This document shows, one piece after another, positions 4,588-5,658 of a DNA stretch of 5,658 nucleotides. The translations under genes and the position numbers were made by a program. The stretch comes from an uncultured archaeon A07HN63 (GTDB lineage Archaea; Halobacteriota; Halobacteria; Halobacteriales; Haloferacaceae), in NCBI GenBank assembly GCA_000496215.1, contig KI543195.1, positions 99,211 to 104,868 on the forward strand, in the 5' to 3' direction. How positions within the stretch are numbered: the stretch's first letter is position 1; each line of letters begins with the position of its first letter. Below the pieces are notes generated by a model that was not told the origin of the DNA, did no database searches, and saw only the letters and a list, made by a program, of their open reading frames with translations.

Positions 4588-5658
4588 TTATTTCGACAAC
4601 TCGCCGGGCACCCACTCGCCGTCGAACTCCTCGTGGGTGAACGGCCGGGGGTCGTCGCCAGCGTAGGTCGCCACGAGGTGGCCGTCGCCTTCGAGGTGGT
4701 ATTTGTAGGTCGTCAGCCCCTCCAGGCCGACCGGGCCGCGGGCGTGGATCTTGCCGGTCGAGATGCCGACCTCCGCGCCGAGGCCGAACCGGTAGCCATC
4801 GGAAAACCGGGTCGAGGCGTTGTGGAAGACGCTCGCCGAATCGAGGCTGCGCATGAACCGGCCGGCGCGGTCGGCGTCCTCGCTGATGATCGACTCGGTG
4901 TGTTTGGAGCCGTGGGTGGTGATGTGGTCGATTGCATTATCGAGGGAGTCGACGATTTTGACCGCGACGACGAGGTCGCCGTACTCGGTTTCCCAGTCGG
5001 CCTCGCTTGCGGCCGCCACATCGACGATCTCGCGGGTTCGCTCGTCGCCGCGGATCTCGACACCCTCGGCGGCGTAGCGTTTGGTGATCTGGGGGAGGTA
5101 CGCCTCGGCGACGGCCTCGTGGACGAGCAGGGTTTCGACCGCGTTGCAGACCGCGGGGTACTGGACCTTGGCGTCGAAGGCGACCTCCGTCGCCATATCG
5201 AGGTCGGCCTCGCGGTCGACGTAGACGTGACAGATGCCCTCAGTGTGGCCGAGTACTGGAATCGACGTGTTGTCCTGAATGTACTCGACGAACTCGGAGC
5301 TGCCGCGCGGCATCAGCAGGTCGATTGCGTCGTCCATATCGAGCATGGCGGTCACGTCGGCGCGGGCCTCGACGAGCTGGGCCCAGCCCTCGGGGATCGC
5401 GTCGTGGTCGGCCGTGGCCTCGCGGATGAGTTCGAAGAGGACGCGGTTGGATTCGCTGGCCTCGCTGCCACCCTTGAGCATCACGCTGTTGCCGGATTTC
5501 AGCGCGAGGGCGGCGATCTGGACGAGCGCGTCGGGCCGGGACTCGAAGACGGTGCCGACGACGCCGATGGGGACGGCGAGCTTGTAGAGTTCGAGATCCG
5601 CGTCGAGTTCGCGGGCGACGAGCGTCTCGCCGAGGGGGTCGTCTTGGCCGGCGACGCT
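4588..5658 (-). CDS. proA: Glutamate-5-semialdehyde dehydrogenase (gamma-glutamyl phosphate reductase), N-terminus cut by right edge
   Basis: The frame is open from the right edge to the TAA at 4590-4588, giving 356 visible residues. By comparison with E. coli ProA (417 residues), roughly 85 N-terminal residues are missing. The enzyme reduces gamma-glutamyl phosphate with NADPH to glutamate-5-semialdehyde, the second step of proline synthesis in the cytoplasm. Diagnostic stretches, numbered from the visible end, are PIGVVGTVFESRPDALVQIA (30-49), ALKSGNSVMLKGGSEA (52-67), PRGSSEFVEYI (117-127), the catalytic-cysteine segment YPAVCNAVETLLVH (167-180, Cys171), NASTRFSDGYRFGLGAEVGI (about 280-299) and KIHARGPVGLEGLTTYKY (about 303-320). 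All match ProA/P5CS reductase domains closely. An internal GTG at 5484 lies inside a conserved motif and is not the start. Haloarchaeal proA commonly ends a proC-proB-proA operon, so proB may lie just off the right edge. No frameshift or missing key residue is seen. Confidence 0.97.
   Translation of the reverse strand, partial: SVAGQDDPLGETLVARELDADLELYKLAVPIGVVGTVFESRPDALVQIAALALKSGNSVMLKGGSEASESNRVLFELIREATADHDAIPEGWAQLVEARADVTAMLDMDDAIDLLMPRGSSEFVEYIQDNTSIPVLGHTEGICHVYVDREADLDMATEVAFDAKVQYPAVCNAVETLLVHEAVAEAYLPQITKRYAAEGVEIRGDERTREIVDVAAASEADWETEYGDLVVAVKIVDSLDNAIDHITTHGSKHTESIISEDADRAGRFMRSLDSASVFHNASTRFSDGYRFGLGAEVGISTGKIHARGPVGLEGLTTYKYHLEGDGHLVATYAGDDPRPFTHEEFDGEWVPGELSK

Overview
The window looks like chromosomal DNA from a haloarchaeon (class Halobacteria). 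The GC content is high with strong G/C preference at third codon positions. The encoded proteins are rich in Asp and Glu and poor in Lys. Promoters have TATA-like boxes about 25-30 bases before start codons without Shine-Dalgarno sequences. The gene content includes an archaeal TrmB sugar regulator, a KDG kinase of the semi-phosphorylative Entner-Doudoroff type, and HTH proteins of a haloarchaeal style. There are six protein genes, two of them cut by the window edges, and no RNA genes, CRISPR arrays or insertion sequences that I can see. No gap between genes exceeds 140 bases.

Left part (1-2369, minus strand): a flavin-dependent pyridine nucleotide-disulfide oxidoreductase runs off the left edge. 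Upstream of it on the same strand, 116 bases away, is a PfkB-family sugar kinase, most likely 2-keto-3-deoxygluconate kinase (kdgK). The oxidoreductase has its own TATA box and is probably a leaderless transcript.

Middle (2370-3552): a 139-base divergent promoter region separates kdgK from trmB on the plus strand. A sugar-responsive regulator beside an Entner-Doudoroff kinase suggests that TrmB controls the kinase, and perhaps itself.

Right part (3572-5658, minus strand): proA (glutamate-5-semialdehyde dehydrogenase, proline synthesis) enters from the right edge without its N-terminus. Downstream of it, under its own promoter, lies a two-gene cassette: a winged-HTH protein, then a small uncharacterised protein whose start codon overlaps the regulator's stop codon (ATGA). 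The small protein has a Trp/His/Arg/Asp-rich core resembling the TumE (DUF6516) toxin family, so the pair is a candidate haloarchaeal toxin-antitoxin module. A perfect 7-base inverted repeat in its promoter is a candidate operator. This cassette is the least-explained part of the window.
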